Shown here: piece after piece, positions 1-9,460 of the stretch
How positions within the stretch are numbered: position 1 is the first letter of the stretch
Layout: each line of letters opens with the position of its first letter
From: Trichomonas tenax
Lineage: Eukaryota > Parabasalia > Trichomonadida > Trichomonadidae
DNA: 64,000 bases
Direction: 5' to 3'
Assembly (NCBI GenBank): GCA_023091735.1
Contig: JALKBU010000022.1
Span: 1 to 64,000 of the forward strand
The notes under the pieces: generated by a model
The model's input: the letters and a program-made list of their open reading frames with translations, nothing else
Databases searched by the model: none
Told to the model about the DNA's origin: nothing
Program-made: the position numbers and the translations under genes

Positions 1-36
1 TAATTTTATTAAATGTCAAACGTGCCGAAATCTTAA

Positions 37-51
37 CGTGAAAACTTCACG
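37..51. repeat. Short inverted repeat CGTGAA/TTCACG
   Basis: Six-base arms (37-42 and 46-51) are separated by AAC. Seen directly. Function unknown; it lies at the left edge of the repeat region. Confidence 0.5.
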
Positions 52-85
52 AAATCATTGAATTTCTTCATTTCTCCGGGCACAA

Positions 86-103
86 AGCGAGCCTTGGCTC
101 GCT
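86..103. repeat. Perfect 8-bp-arm palindrome with TT centre
   Basis: AGCGAGCC, then TT, then GGCTCGCT. It is followed about 13 bases later by a TTTGTGTGTGTGT run. The same geometry (8-base arms, TT centre, TG run downstream) recurs at 1743-1760 with different arm sequence, so the two together bracket the repeat region. This may mark the limits of an inserted unit, but no direct target duplication was identified. Confidence 0.6.
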
Positions 104-130
104 GGGCTGCCTCATTTGTGTGTGTGTAAA

Positions 131-560
131 CAGACAAAACGTTTGAACCCCTTAAACACAGCTCAAACACAATAAACAGACAAAACGTTTGAACCTCTAA
201 ACACAGCTCTAACACAATAAACAGACAAAACGTTTGAACCCCTAAACACAGCTCTAAACACATAAACAGACAAAACGTTTGAACCTCTAAACACAGCTCT
301 AACACAATAAACAGACAAAACGTTTGAACCCCTAAACACAGCTCTAAACACATAAACAGACAAAACGTTTGAACCCCTTAAACACAGCTCTAAGCACGGC
401 TCTAAACACAATAAAAAGACAAAACGTTTGAACCCCTAAACACAGGTTCAACACACTCTCAACACAACTCTAAACACAGCTCTAAACACATAAACAGACA
501 AAACGTTTGAACCCCTAAACACAGCTCTAAACACATTAAACAGACAAAACGTTTGAACCT
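131..560. repeat. 45-46 bp minisatellite array
   Basis: The core ACGTTTGAACC recurs at 139, 185, 230, 275, 320 and 365 with 45-46 bp spacing, then at 424, 503 and 549 with irregular spacing. Each monomer runs roughly AAACAGACAAAACGTTTGAA followed by CCCCTAAACACAGCTCTAA. AAACGTTT is itself a palindrome. Variants with ACAAATCAAACGTTTGAACC continue sparsely at about 1136, 1195, 1470 and 1530. No coding potential. Confidence 0.9.
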
Positions 561-590
561 CTAAACACGGCTCTAAACACAGCTCAAACA

Positions 591-740
591 CGTGTTGTCA
601 AAATGTCATGTTGTCACACTTTTTAAAACATTTTTATGACCGTGGACACCCTAGACACTCGAGACAACATATAAAAACACACCTTATTTATCGGTCGAAA
701 GCAATGTCTAAAAACCTGTCCTGGGTCACATTTTGAACCT
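591..740. repeat. 150 bp repeat block, copy 1
   Basis: Begins TGTTGTCAAAATGTCATG and ends near ACATTTTGAACCTC. It contains ACCGTGGACACCCTAGACAC and CACCTTATTTATCGGT. It is nearly identical to the blocks at 951-1100 and 1264-1413, with only a few substitutions. The blocks are 360 and 313 bp apart, separated by degenerate CA-rich monomers. Confidence 0.9.
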
Positions 741-950
741 CAAACACACTCTAAACACAGCTCTAACACATCTCTAAACACGGCTCTAAACACAATAAAC
801 AGACAAAACGTTCAACACGGCTCAACACAGCTCTAACACACAGGCTAAACACAGCTCAAACACAGCTCAAACACGGCTCTAAACACAGCTAAACACGGCT
901 CTAAACATATAAACAGACAAACGTTTGAACCCCCAAACACGGCTCTAACA

Positions 951-1100
951 TGTGTTGTCAAAATGTCATGTTGTCACACTTTTTAAAACATTTTTAGGAC
1001 CGTGGAAACCCTAGACACTCGAGACAACATATAAAAACACACCTTATTTATCGGTTGAAAGCAATGTTTAAAAACATGTCCTGAGTCACATTTTGAACCT
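951..1100. repeat. 150 bp repeat block, copy 2
   Basis: Second copy of the block described at 591-740. It differs by single bases (for example TTTTTAGGACC instead of TTTTTATGACC, and GGAAACCC instead of GGACACCC). Confidence 0.9.
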
Positions 1101-1263
1101 CTAACACAGCTCAAACACAGCTCTAAACACATTAAACAAATCAAACGTTTGAACCCCTAAACACGGCTCAAACACAAGCTCTAAACACATTAAACAAATC
1201 AAACGTTTGAACCTCTAACAAGGCTCTAAACACAAGTTTGAACCCCTAAACACGGCTCAAACA

Positions 1264-1413
1264 TGTGTTGTCAAAATGTCATGTTGTCACACTTTTTAAA
1301 ACATTTTTAGGACCGTGGACACCCTAGACACACAGGACAACATATAAAAACACACCTTATTTATCGGTTGAAAGCAATGTTTAAAAACATGTCCTGAGTC
1401 ACATTTTGAACCT
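1264..1413. repeat. 150 bp repeat block, copy 3
   Basis: Third copy of the block. It shares TTTTTAGGACC with copy 2 and GGACACCC with copy 1, and carries its own change (ACACACAGGACAAC instead of ACACTCGAGACAAC). The mixed pattern suggests recombination or gene conversion among copies. Confidence 0.88.
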
Positions 1414-1742
1414 CTAACACAGCTCAAACACAGCTCTAAACACAGCTCTAACACAGCTCTAAACACATTAAACAAATCAAACGTTTGAACCACTAAGCAC
1501 GGCTCTAACACGGCTCTAAACACATTAAACAAATCAAACGTTCGAAATAATGCAAAACACAAAAACAAATCAAAATTTTTAAAATTAAAAATTCAAAATT
1601 CAAATTTTTAAATTCTATTTTTGCTATTTTCAATTTTTAAATTTTATTTTAAGCCACAATTGCTCAAACAAGCCTTCAAAAACACAAATTTCTTAAAATT
1701 GAAGCCCCAAAAACACAAAACACAGGCGAAACAGTGCACGGC

Positions 1743-1760
1743 GGCCAACTTTAGTTGGCC
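1743..1760. repeat. Perfect 8-bp-arm palindrome with TT centre
   Basis: GGCCAACT, TT, AGTTGGCC, followed by GAGCGCACATTGTGTGTGTGT. The structure matches the palindrome at 86-103 (8-base arms, TT spacer, nearby TG run). It lies just upstream of the truncated metallo-beta-lactamase sequence. Confidence 0.6.
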
Positions 1761-1824
1761 AGAGCGCACATTGTGTGTGTGTCGTGTCCCCGGATGCCTT
1801 AGTGAATATATTACTCGCCGCGGC

Positions 1825-2094
1825 ATGTTAAACTGCGACGACAACAATATTCCTGGCGGCCTCGGTCTTTATTCTCCTCAGCATAAATTTGTTTTTACTG
1901 GAGACACTTTGTTTAAAGATGCTCGAGGTTCTACAAGCTTCATTGGTGGAAACTTCACAGATATGAAGCATTCTCTGAAACTTTTGTTTGACACTTTGCC
2001 TGGGGATACAATTGTTTATCCTGGCCGTCATGAAACAACAACAATCGAAAGAGAACATAAGCGATACGCAAGCAAACTGGAATATGATTTGTAA
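1825..2094 (+). pseudogene. C-terminal remnant of a metallo-beta-lactamase (glyoxalase II-like) hydrolase
   Basis: About 89 residues match the second half of MBL-fold hydrolases of the hydroxyacylglutathione hydrolase group: IPGGLGLYS, FTGDTLF, a GGNF segment and VYPGRHETTTIERE. In this family HxHxDH, TPGH, GD and PGHG supply the metal ligands. Here the HxHxDH half is absent, TPGH reads DNN before IPGG, and PGHG reads PGRH. Only the GD aspartate remains. The upstream sequence is AT-rich and then repeat DNA, so the 5' half was lost at the repeat boundary. The frame stays open upstream to about 1621 but lacks an ATG there and shows no homology. Very unlikely to encode an active enzyme. Confidence 0.75.
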
Positions 2095-2176
2095 TTCAAA
2101 AATATAAAAACTGTGTATATAACTATCTTTTATACATCTATATATTTACAAAGAATACTAATATTAACAAAAACAA

Positions 2177-3241
2177 TTAAATTTTGTACCCAATATTATT
2201 GAATGTTTCAAGAGTTGTTACCTTTGATGAAGACCGCCTCTTCTTTCGTTTTTTGACAGACACAACTTTTGAATCCATCAAAATGCCCATTGTCTGCTCA
2301 AACGTAATTGAATGAATTGATTTCGATGGCTTCAGTTTTGTTAAATCAGGGTCTGAGACATTCTTGCCAAAATAACTGTCAATTCTTTTCATAGAAATGC
2401 ACATTCCAACAGATTGTGTTGGGGGCATAAATGTAACGTCACGCAGCCATGGATGCTGCAAAGCTTGATCTACTGTAAGCCTTTGACCTGTTTCAACTGT
2501 CATCAAACCTTCAATGAGGGATGCGCACTCATTTGATAGGTAATCAGGTATAGTGAAGTCACCGTGGCGAATCTGTTCGAATAACTGGTTCTGATTTCTT
2601 TTTGTCCATGGAAGTTGTCCGGTAACCATTGCAAATAGAACAACACCGCAGCTCCATGTATCATTAGTCAGGCCATCATAAGGAGTATCTGAGATGCACT
2701 CAGGAGACGCGTAGCAAGGTGATCCGCATAGAGTTGAAACTCAATTACTTTGACCGACAAACCGCGATAATCGGAAATCACTTATTTTTGGTTGGCCGTA
2801 CTGATCGAGAAGTATATTTTTTGACTTCAAATCGGGATGTGTAATACCAAGCGAATGAATATATTTGAATGTGTCAAGAATCATCCGAATTTTAGGTTGC
2901 GCTTCTTCTTCCAGAAGCCTGCCTCTATCGACAATGTACTTGAAAAGCTCACCATTCGGACAAAATTCTATAACGACATAATAATTACTTTGATCTTTAA
3001 TTATGTCAACTAAATTCACGACGCCTGGATGATGCAATTGTTGGTTTATTAGTATTTCCTCTTCAAATCGTTTTTCAAGACTGGGAGTGGTCAATCGAGA
3101 TTTTGGAACTATTTTGCAAGCATAATACATTCTTAGCTGTTCATTAAATGCCAACTTCACTATAGAAAACGCCCCTTCCCCAATAGTGCCGCGAAGAACG
3201 TAAGGTCCAATTTTGGATGGAATTCTCACTCCTCGCGACAT
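2177..3241 (-). pseudogene. CAMK/SNF1-type protein kinase pseudogene
   Basis: A single frame of 355 codons is interrupted by one TGA (2741-2743, codon 167). Before the stop: glycine loop GEGAF (21-25), the ATP-anchoring lysine in ACK (K43) and a C-helix glutamate. After it: CGSPCYASPEC, a WSCGVVLF segment and MVTGQLPW, typical of trichomonad CAMK-like kinases. Two catalytic motifs are altered in addition to the stop. HRDLKPEN reads HPDLKSKN (R to P at 136, P to S at 140, E to K at 141), and DFG reads DFR (157). Three independent hits on a kinase core argue for a true pseudogene rather than a sequencing error. It converges on the MBL remnant, so the left end of the window is a zone of decayed genes. 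Confidence 0.88.
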
Positions 3242-3672
3242 TTTCTATTTTTTTTTTTCTTTTGAAATTGTGTGATTCTGCAATTGAGAGATTACCAATT
3301 TTTTCATGTTTTCGCAAAAATGCTCAGAAAAAATAATTATCGTAAGATATATCCGGCTATCATAAATATGAATCTTTTAGCTGATTTTCCTCATTTGTAA
3401 ACTATAGAAAAATACAATGTTTTGATATTACGTTGTAATATTCCACAAGTGTATTTAGAAAGATAATGCATGAAATAGTTTTAAAAAAATAGTTAAAATT
3501 GAATGAATTATCAAGATTGTTATATAAATTTCAATGATTTTTATATATATTGGCGAATTTATGTCAGAATTTTAATCATTAGCTTTTGGATTATAGTTAC
3601 AAATGCGAAATGAAAAAATAATTTGGCAAAATTTTTTGCTATCGTCTGAACAGTTTTTTTTCGACTTAGAAT
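3242..3672. other. AT-rich divergent intergenic spacer
   Basis: 431 bp between the kinase pseudogene and the HECT gene. Strongly A/T rich with T-runs near both ends. No AAAAGTGACA-type element, RNA gene or credible reading frame was found. Confidence 0.7.
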
Positions 3673-6600
3673 ATGTTTGGGCTGCAGTTTTCTCCTGATA
3701 TCGTCGAGACAGCGCTCGACCAGATCAGCTCTCCTGATATTGATGCGCAAACTGAAGGACTCATGATTCTCAGCAACATATTGATTTCGGTTTCTCCAGA
3801 GGAAATAGGGAGCTTTGGCTTAGAAAGAGTGATTTCACCACTATGTGAACTATTTTCTAGTACTTCGGCCGATATTACTGCTGAGCAGGCTGCTCTTTGT
3901 CTTAGAAATCTCCTATCTGGATCTACAGATGCCATTTTCCCGATTGCTAAAGCCGGATTCATACAAGCTGCATACTCTAAACTCGAGGGAGGTTTTAGCA
4001 TTGAACTTGCTGAGAACTGCATTCATTGCTTCAATTCAATCGCAAACTACACAGCTTCAACTCTGGGCAAAGTTATAGGCTTAGATGTATTTTTCAAATT
4101 TTTAGACTTTTTGACTACAGCTGAACAAAGAATTTCGCTCCAGACAGTTGATGTGATGACTGAGTATTACGAACGCAGCGATTATATTAACTTTCTACCA
4201 AACTTGTGCTCTTTACTATCCACATCAGATCGCCAAATTGCAAAATACTGTATTGCCTCCATCAATAATATTATTAATCGAGCAGATCTCAATGACTTCC
4301 CAATCAATGATATTAACTCATTTTCTACAGCAATTACAACAACAAATAGTTCGGATTTAGTATATGACATTCTTATAGTTTTAATTAAACTCACAGCAAA
4401 TATGAAATGCGCAAAGGCTTTAGCTAAAACACCATTCAATTTTGAAAGACTTTTGTTCTCTAAAGATTTTCCTGAAAATCGACTCGAGATCATTCAGAAA
4501 ACATTAATTCTTTTTGCAGCTCTTCTTCCAAGACCAAAGTACCCCGAAGGAATCTTATTGAGTGAACACTCAACTCCGCCAAATGCATTAGAATTTTCGC
4601 GTAGTGTAAGAAATTTAATTTTGAAACATATCATCGATAACAACAACAACGAGCTTCTATCAATATCAAATTTGACTGCGTGCCTCAACCTTGAACAGTT
4701 TGATTTGCCTTCTAATGTTTTTATAGCAATAAGTGGGTATGCAAACAAACCAGATAACGTTGCAGTTGTAATAGAATTTGCTTCCAGTGTTGCTGATAAG
4801 TCCAAAATTGCGCTTTATGGCATTTCGGATACATTAAATCGCGTCAAACCAGCAAATAAATCAGCACTCGACTGGTATCAAGAGAAACTTAACACACTCT
4901 TAGCTTCTACTAAAAATTCACAAAGTAGTAGCATTTGCGATGGCAAAAACTTTGAAACTCTAGCTGAGTTAGTTCATTTCATCAACAATAATCATTTTTC
5001 ATCAGTCGAATTTTTCAAAGCTGGACTTGCCAAAGTATTTCACCAACTTGCTAAGCAGCAGCAAAATGATGTTGATATTGACTTCAAGCGATCGTTTGAA
5101 TTATTTGAAGAAATTGCAACCTTCCTGCCAGTGTACGAAGAGAAGGATCTTCTTGAGGGTCGCCCTATAACTCGCTACCCGTTTATTCCTTACTCTTTCA
5201 AGCTTCAAGTTGGAGATGCTATTATCCGTCCACCAGAAGCTGTCATGACATCCCTGTTCACAAGTCTTGAATTTTGGTATAATATTAACATTCTTGAATG
5301 TTCGGTTGAGGAAATTATACGTAGCATTCGCTCAAGGAAAGAGTTCTTACGTTTCTCGGATCCCGATCAAATCAATTCACTTACAAACTCGCAGTTGGGA
5401 CTTCTTTGTCGTATAATCAGGCCGCTCAATTACAGGTTTTTTACATTTGAGGTCAAAGAGCATAAATTTTCGGCTCTTTCTGAATGTTTTACATCAATTT
5501 CTCGCCTGTGTTCTTCACTTAGGGAACTCTTCGATGGAAATATCATTATTAAACTTGAGGAAATAGATTTAGATAACGATGTCCCACTTGAACTTGTAAT
5601 TAAGCATGAATTAATCACTGGCGAAATGCAACTTGCTCTTTCCTGCCTAAATGATATATATCGTCTTTCTCCAAAGATGGAGGTCAAATCATTGAAGCTC
5701 GAAAAACGAATGTCATTGCTTCTTCAATCACCTATTTTATCCATGTCATTTTTCACGCCTGCAATGTCAGTTATACGCCGATGCCCATTTTTGTTTACAG
5801 AACAACTCAAGTTTTATGCATTCCAAATCGCATCTCTTGACTTTTTCTCATCCCTTTCCCATGCGTCAAAAACAATTTTAAAGTCGACTGAGAAATTTAA
5901 AGATGGAAGGGTGACATTCCAAGTTAATGTCTCAAGAGAGTCTTTATTTGATGATGGATTTTCAATATTAAAAACTTTTGGACCTGGACCATCCCACCTT
6001 GTAATCACATTTAATGGGGAGGCCGGATATGGAAGTGGTCCACTTCGTGAGTTTATGAACTTAATGTCATATGAATTCATGAAGAAGGAGAGAAATATGT
6101 GGAGAAACGATGACAATTCTTCCAGCCTTTATTGCTTCACCAAAGATGGACTCTTCCCAAGTCCTATAGCCAAGCCAGAAATGTTTGAGGTCTTGGGTAT
6201 TCTCTTTGCTAAGGCACTTGCGAGTGATGTTGTTCTTCCAATTCCTCTGTCCAATAGCTTCATGCGTTTAGTTAGAGGAGAAACAATATCAGTTCTCGAT
6301 GTTGACCAAGTTCTTCAAAAATCGCTTGATTCTGCAGATTCCTCATTCTTTGGTATGCAGTTCACTTATCCAGGCTATGATGAATTTGAGCTCTGTGAAG
6401 GTGGATCAAACAAAGAAGTTAATGCAAATAATATTTCCGAATTTAAGAAACTTATCGTTGAGCATACAATTTCCCGAAATGTTTCAGAATGTGTTCGCAG
6501 GTTTAAGCATGGATTTTCCACAGTGGCTCCTTCACCAATGTGGGAAGTTTTGTCGTCACACGAACTACTTCATCTCCTTACAGGCAAGGAAGTTTCAATC

Positions 6601-6957
6601 ACAATTGATGATCTAATTGAGTCAATTGATGTCGAGCATGGGTTCACAAAGACATCTCCACACATTTCGATGCTTTTTGAAATTGTATCGCAGATGCCAT
6701 CAAAAGAACAATCACTCTTTGTTAAATTTGTTACTGGAAGCGAGCGCCTTCCAATTGGCGGTCTTGGGTCACTTCAACCAAGAATATCCATTGCTAGAAA
6801 GACTCCAGAAAACGGAGAAAGTGCTGATTGGCTTCTTCCATCAGTGTCTACATGTTCTCACTACCTGAAGATTCCGCCATACTCAACTATTGAGGTGATG
6901 AAGGAAAAACTGCGATATGCGATCTATGAAGGTCAGGAGGCATTCCTTTTGACATGA
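3673..6957 (+). CDS. HECT-type E3 ubiquitin ligase (UPL3/TRIP12-like)
   Basis: 1094 residues. The N-terminal part has armadillo/HEAT-like helices (for example LMILSNILISVSPEEIG and ITAEQAALCLRNLL), the arrangement seen in TRIP12 and plant UPL3. The last 340 or so residues are a HECT domain: FNGEAGYGSGPLREF, FEVLGILFAKAL, LLTGKEVSITIDDL and the C-lobe STCSHYLKIPPY. The catalytic cysteine is C1061, 34 residues from the C-terminus and ahead of the usual EGQEAFLL end. The enzyme takes ubiquitin from an E2 onto this cysteine and passes it to a substrate. All hallmark residues look intact. The gene ends in TGA followed by TTTGTTTATAAAA. Confidence 0.93.
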   Translation: MFGLQFSPDIVETALDQISSPDIDAQTEGLMILSNILISVSPEEIGSFGLERVISPLCELFSSTSADITAEQAALCLRNLLSGSTDAIFPIAKAGFIQAAYSKLEGGFSIELAENCIHCFNSIANYTASTLGKVIGLDVFFKFLDFLTTAEQRISLQTVDVMTEYYERSDYINFLPNLCSLLSTSDRQIAKYCIASINNIINRADLNDFPINDINSFSTAITTTNSSDLVYDILIVLIKLTANMKCAKALAKTPFNFERLLFSKDFPENRLEIIQKTLILFAALLPRPKYPEGILLSEHSTPPNALEFSRSVRNLILKHIIDNNNNELLSISNLTACLNLEQFDLPSNVFIAISGYANKPDNVAVVIEFASSVADKSKIALYGISDTLNRVKPANKSALDWYQEKLNTLLASTKNSQSSSICDGKNFETLAELVHFINNNHFSSVEFFKAGLAKVFHQLAKQQQNDVDIDFKRSFELFEEIATFLPVYEEKDLLEGRPITRYPFIPYSFKLQVGDAIIRPPEAVMTSLFTSLEFWYNINILECSVEEIIRSIRSRKEFLRFSDPDQINSLTNSQLGLLCRIIRPLNYRFFTFEVKEHKFSALSECFTSISRLCSSLRELFDGNIIIKLEEIDLDNDVPLELVIKHELITGEMQLALSCLNDIYRLSPKMEVKSLKLEKRMSLLLQSPILSMSFFTPAMSVIRRCPFLFTEQLKFYAFQIASLDFFSSLSHASKTILKSTEKFKDGRVTFQVNVSRESLFDDGFSILKTFGPGPSHLVITFNGEAGYGSGPLREFMNLMSYEFMKKERNMWRNDDNSSSLYCFTKDGLFPSPIAKPEMFEVLGILFAKALASDVVLPIPLSNSFMRLVRGETISVLDVDQVLQKSLDSADSSFFGMQFTYPGYDEFELCEGGSNKEVNANNISEFKKLIVEHTISRNVSECVRRFKHGFSTVAPSPMWEVLSSHELLHLLTGKEVSITIDDLIESIDVEHGFTKTSPHISMLFEIVSQMPSKEQSLFVKFVTGSERLPIGGLGSLQPRISIARKTPENGESADWLLPSVSTCSHYLKIPPYSTIEVMKEKLRYAIYEGQEAFLLT

Positions 6958-7029
6958 AATTTGTTTATAAAAATATTTGTATATCTTTTTTCAAAAAAAG
7001 TGCTATTTAACGTGCACTAAAATTTTCTA

Positions 7030-7037
7030 TCATTTTT
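7030..7037 (+). promoter_or_regulatory. Candidate initiator TCATTTTT
   Basis: TCATTT lies directly before ATG 7039. It fits the trichomonad initiator consensus TCA(+1)Y(T/A), known to sit within about 20 bases of the start codon. Upstream at about 6999-7016 is AAAGTGC followed by GTGCACT, a relative of the GTG-containing promoter element seen elsewhere here. Confidence 0.5.
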
Positions 7038-7038
7038 G

Positions 7039-9408
7039 ATGACTTTCGTTAACCTGCTTACTGAAAAGACGCGCGAGCGTCCTCTATTCACCGTAACTGT
7101 TGACATGGAAGTCATTCACACTTTCTTGGAGGAGATGTGCCTCAAATTGGACAACTTCGGAAACAGATTGACAAAAGCGGAAGAAGATATTGTCGGAAAG
7201 GCGACGTTCCAAGATGTCAAAGACTTTAAGCAAGACGTATCGGATAAAGTCGATCACATTATTCTTCAATGCAAACAAACAGAAGACAAAGTGAACTCTA
7301 TGGACGCATTACTCCAGGATAAGTTTAACCAAGTTACAGAGAAATTTGAAACTGCGACAAGCAACTGCTTAATCGAATCAGGAAATTTAGTGAGATCGAC
7401 AATTGAATCAATTCAACCAGAACTCATCAAAAATGTCATTGCTGCGATGCCAAGTCTTGAATCTTTACTCGAAAAAATAGAATCAAACAACAAGATTTTA
7501 AACGAACAAAACAACAAATTCGATTCTCTCGATGACCAAATAAAATTATTTGCAAATGCCGACACAAACCTACAGGCGCAAATAGACGCGCTATTTTCCA
7601 CTTTAAATAAAGACGGAAACGAATCTACTTTGATGAAAATGCCAAGTTTCACACGAGTTGCGTCAGATATGTCGTTCCAGAAGTCCCCGAAGATCGCAGC
7701 AAGTACCTCGGAGGAAGCTTTTGACTACGCTGACGATCTGCAAAAATACATTAATCAATTGAATGATAAGCTTAAAAAGATGGAAGAAGAAATCGAGGAC
7801 TCACGCAATTATACTAACAAGCAAGTTAACACTGTACAAGAGCTCCTCTCGCCTTCAATTCGTGATTTAGACAACCAGATTCATCAACTAAAGTCAGATA
7901 TATCAACAAAGACTGTCAATTCATTGAGGCAAGTTGACCTGCCACCTGATCTCATGGACAAGATCAATGGGCTCAGCTCCGATGTATCAACACTCAATGA
8001 CGACTTAATCGAACTAAATGGAAGAGTTGATGATAGTTCAGCTGCAGTGAGAAGCCTTGCCGAGAGTTTCACGTCTGGTCCCGCTGCATCAGTTCAGCCG
8101 ATTGAATTTAAGGATGATGGAAGCGTAGATGCGAGTGCTCTCACGAACAGTGTTCAGTTCCTTATGAACACAACTAAGGTTCTTGCAAGCCGACTTGACG
8201 TTCTAGAAGAGAAGAAGTACGTAACACCAGATGCCCTTACCGCAACAAGAGATATCGCAAACAAATGTGTCGATAGAATTAATGCAATAGATCAACGTTT
8301 ACTAGAGTTACAAAATGAAACACTCTCTAGAGCAGCTGAGGATCTCCTTCAACTCAGGGAAGAAGTTTCACGTGATATTAGAGATGCGACGGAAGCAGCT
8401 GGTGGAGCCCGAGAGATCGCAACAATTGCATCAAGGAATGGAGATGAAACTCTTCGATTGCTTCAAAAGACACGTACTGAAATGTCCGAGCTTGGAACAC
8501 GTGTTGCTGAACTTTCAATCCCAAAGCCAAATCCTGCCGTCGAAAAGCTTACGGCAAACGTCACAGCACTCAATCAAGATGTTTCCGGGCTCAAAGACAT
8601 TGTAACTGCTTGTGTTAAAGATGTTGACACAAATGGAAAGCTCATTAGATCAAATGAGGCAGCAATAACATCCGTTTTGACGCGCATTGATGAACTTACT
8701 AAAGATCTATCTGAAAAAGAAAAAGAATTCGTCGCACCTAAAGTTGAACTTGTTCAACAGAGAAAGGTCATTGTCCGTGCTCAAGCACCAGAACCTGCTC
8801 CAATTCAAGATGAGAGTCCAAGAACCAGAGCAGGATCCGTTGCATTGCCGAAGATTAGTGATGCTAAAATTGATGCAACACTAGGTAAAGTTAATGCACA
8901 AGATGGAATCATCCAGGGAATGCGAAAGCAAATCGACCAGCTTGTTAAAGGTTACCAACAGATGGATGATGCAAAGGCCGATAAGCAAGCTGTTCAAAGT
9001 CTTTTCGAACAGTTCAGAGTTGCAATGGTTGAACTGAACAGTAGGCTTCTTACAATCAAGCGTTCCGTTGTCGCTAAAGCAGATCTTTCAGAGGTCAAAA
9101 ATATGCTTACTATGGCGACAGCAGTTCAGAACAAAGATACAGCAGGCGGAGTCGAGCCAGTCAGATGTATCTGTTGCGGACGTCCGGCAACTGGAGTTAC
9201 TGGTTCTATTCAAGAGTCACTTGACGCTAGAAAGACACCGCCAATTTCGAGCAGAGCGATTTCAGATGCGGAGGGTCAAGTTTGCTTCGTATATGGAGAT
9301 AGAGGTGATATGTTCTATGGCAGGTCTGGAGATGGCCGATCTCGATTTTCTGCTAGAACTGAGACCACAATGTTATCTGCTGACAGAAATTCTTCGCTCA
9401 GAAAGTAA
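7039..9408 (+). CDS. Coiled-coil protein with C-terminal CICCGRP motif (DUF4795-like, probable axonemal)
   Basis: 789 residues. Almost the whole length is heptad-rich coiled coil, with repeated hydrophobic patterns such as LNDDLIELNGRVDDS and VSGLKDIVTACVKDV. Near residue 711 there is a cysteine cluster CICCGRP, followed by a Ser/Arg-rich tail ending SSLRK. A long coiled coil ending in a CxxC(D/G)RP knuckle is the layout of the DUF4795 family (QRICH2, C16orf96), which is linked to cilia and sperm flagella. The assignment comes from motif recognition only. ATG 7039 is chosen because a TCATTTT initiator abuts it; an internal ATG at 7105 is possible. Overlapping frames at the 3' end belong to the next gene's upstream extension. 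Confidence 0.65.
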   Translation: MTFVNLLTEKTRERPLFTVTVDMEVIHTFLEEMCLKLDNFGNRLTKAEEDIVGKATFQDVKDFKQDVSDKVDHIILQCKQTEDKVNSMDALLQDKFNQVTEKFETATSNCLIESGNLVRSTIESIQPELIKNVIAAMPSLESLLEKIESNNKILNEQNNKFDSLDDQIKLFANADTNLQAQIDALFSTLNKDGNESTLMKMPSFTRVASDMSFQKSPKIAASTSEEAFDYADDLQKYINQLNDKLKKMEEEIEDSRNYTNKQVNTVQELLSPSIRDLDNQIHQLKSDISTKTVNSLRQVDLPPDLMDKINGLSSDVSTLNDDLIELNGRVDDSSAAVRSLAESFTSGPAASVQPIEFKDDGSVDASALTNSVQFLMNTTKVLASRLDVLEEKKYVTPDALTATRDIANKCVDRINAIDQRLLELQNETLSRAAEDLLQLREEVSRDIRDATEAAGGAREIATIASRNGDETLRLLQKTRTEMSELGTRVAELSIPKPNPAVEKLTANVTALNQDVSGLKDIVTACVKDVDTNGKLIRSNEAAITSVLTRIDELTKDLSEKEKEFVAPKVELVQQRKVIVRAQAPEPAPIQDESPRTRAGSVALPKISDAKIDATLGKVNAQDGIIQGMRKQIDQLVKGYQQMDDAKADKQAVQSLFEQFRVAMVELNSRLLTIKRSVVAKADLSEVKNMLTMATAVQNKDTAGGVEPVRCICCGRPATGVTGSIQESLDARKTPPISSRAISDAEGQVCFVYGDRGDMFYGRSGDGRSRFSARTETTMLSADRNSSLRK

Positions 9409-9440
9409 AACATATGTTTGTTTTTTATTTTTACCAAGAA

Positions 9441-9450
9441 TGTCACTTTT
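9441..9450 (+). promoter_or_regulatory. Promoter element TGTCACTTTT
   Basis: Inverse orientation of AAAAGTGACA, ending 10 bases before ATG 9461. It also reads as an initiator (TCA+1CTT). Only 32 bases separate the upstream stop from this element, so the promoter is compressed between two genes. Confidence 0.5.
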
Positions 9451-9460
9451 ACACATTTTG

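Larger units (their letters stand above)
1..1620. repeat. Gene-free repeat region with minisatellite and 150 bp blocks
   Basis: No credible gene is visible here. The reading frames that span it are translations of the repeat itself. The sequence is a mosaic of short CA-rich monomers built on CTAAACACAG and CTCTAAACACA, with AAACGTTTGAACC cores and three long block copies (listed separately). From about 1560 it becomes a plain A/T-rich stretch leading into the metallo-beta-lactamase remnant. Base composition and structure are unlike the rest of the window. Confidence 0.9.

Noticed and set aside
33..411. Minus-strand reading frames with repeated LELCLEVQTFCLF peptides
   Set aside because: They are translations of the 45 bp minisatellite with no start context and no homology.
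131..560. B-box-like GGTTCAAAC in the repeat (reverse strand)
   Set aside because: Lacks the terminal CC of a B box and any tRNA fold.
832..843. Possible intron 3' signal TCTAACACACAG
   Set aside because: One base off the known motif and embedded in CA-rich repeats with no flanking exon. Kept only as a curiosity.
2741..2743. TGA as a sense codon
   Set aside because: Several intact genes end in TGA (HECT, RSP4/6, kinase, Rab at 45920), so standard decoding applies.
9068..9460. Upstream extension of the Dna2-like frame (131 extra residues)
   Set aside because: It overlaps the coding end of the DUF4795-like gene in another frame and lies before the promoter element at 9441-9450.
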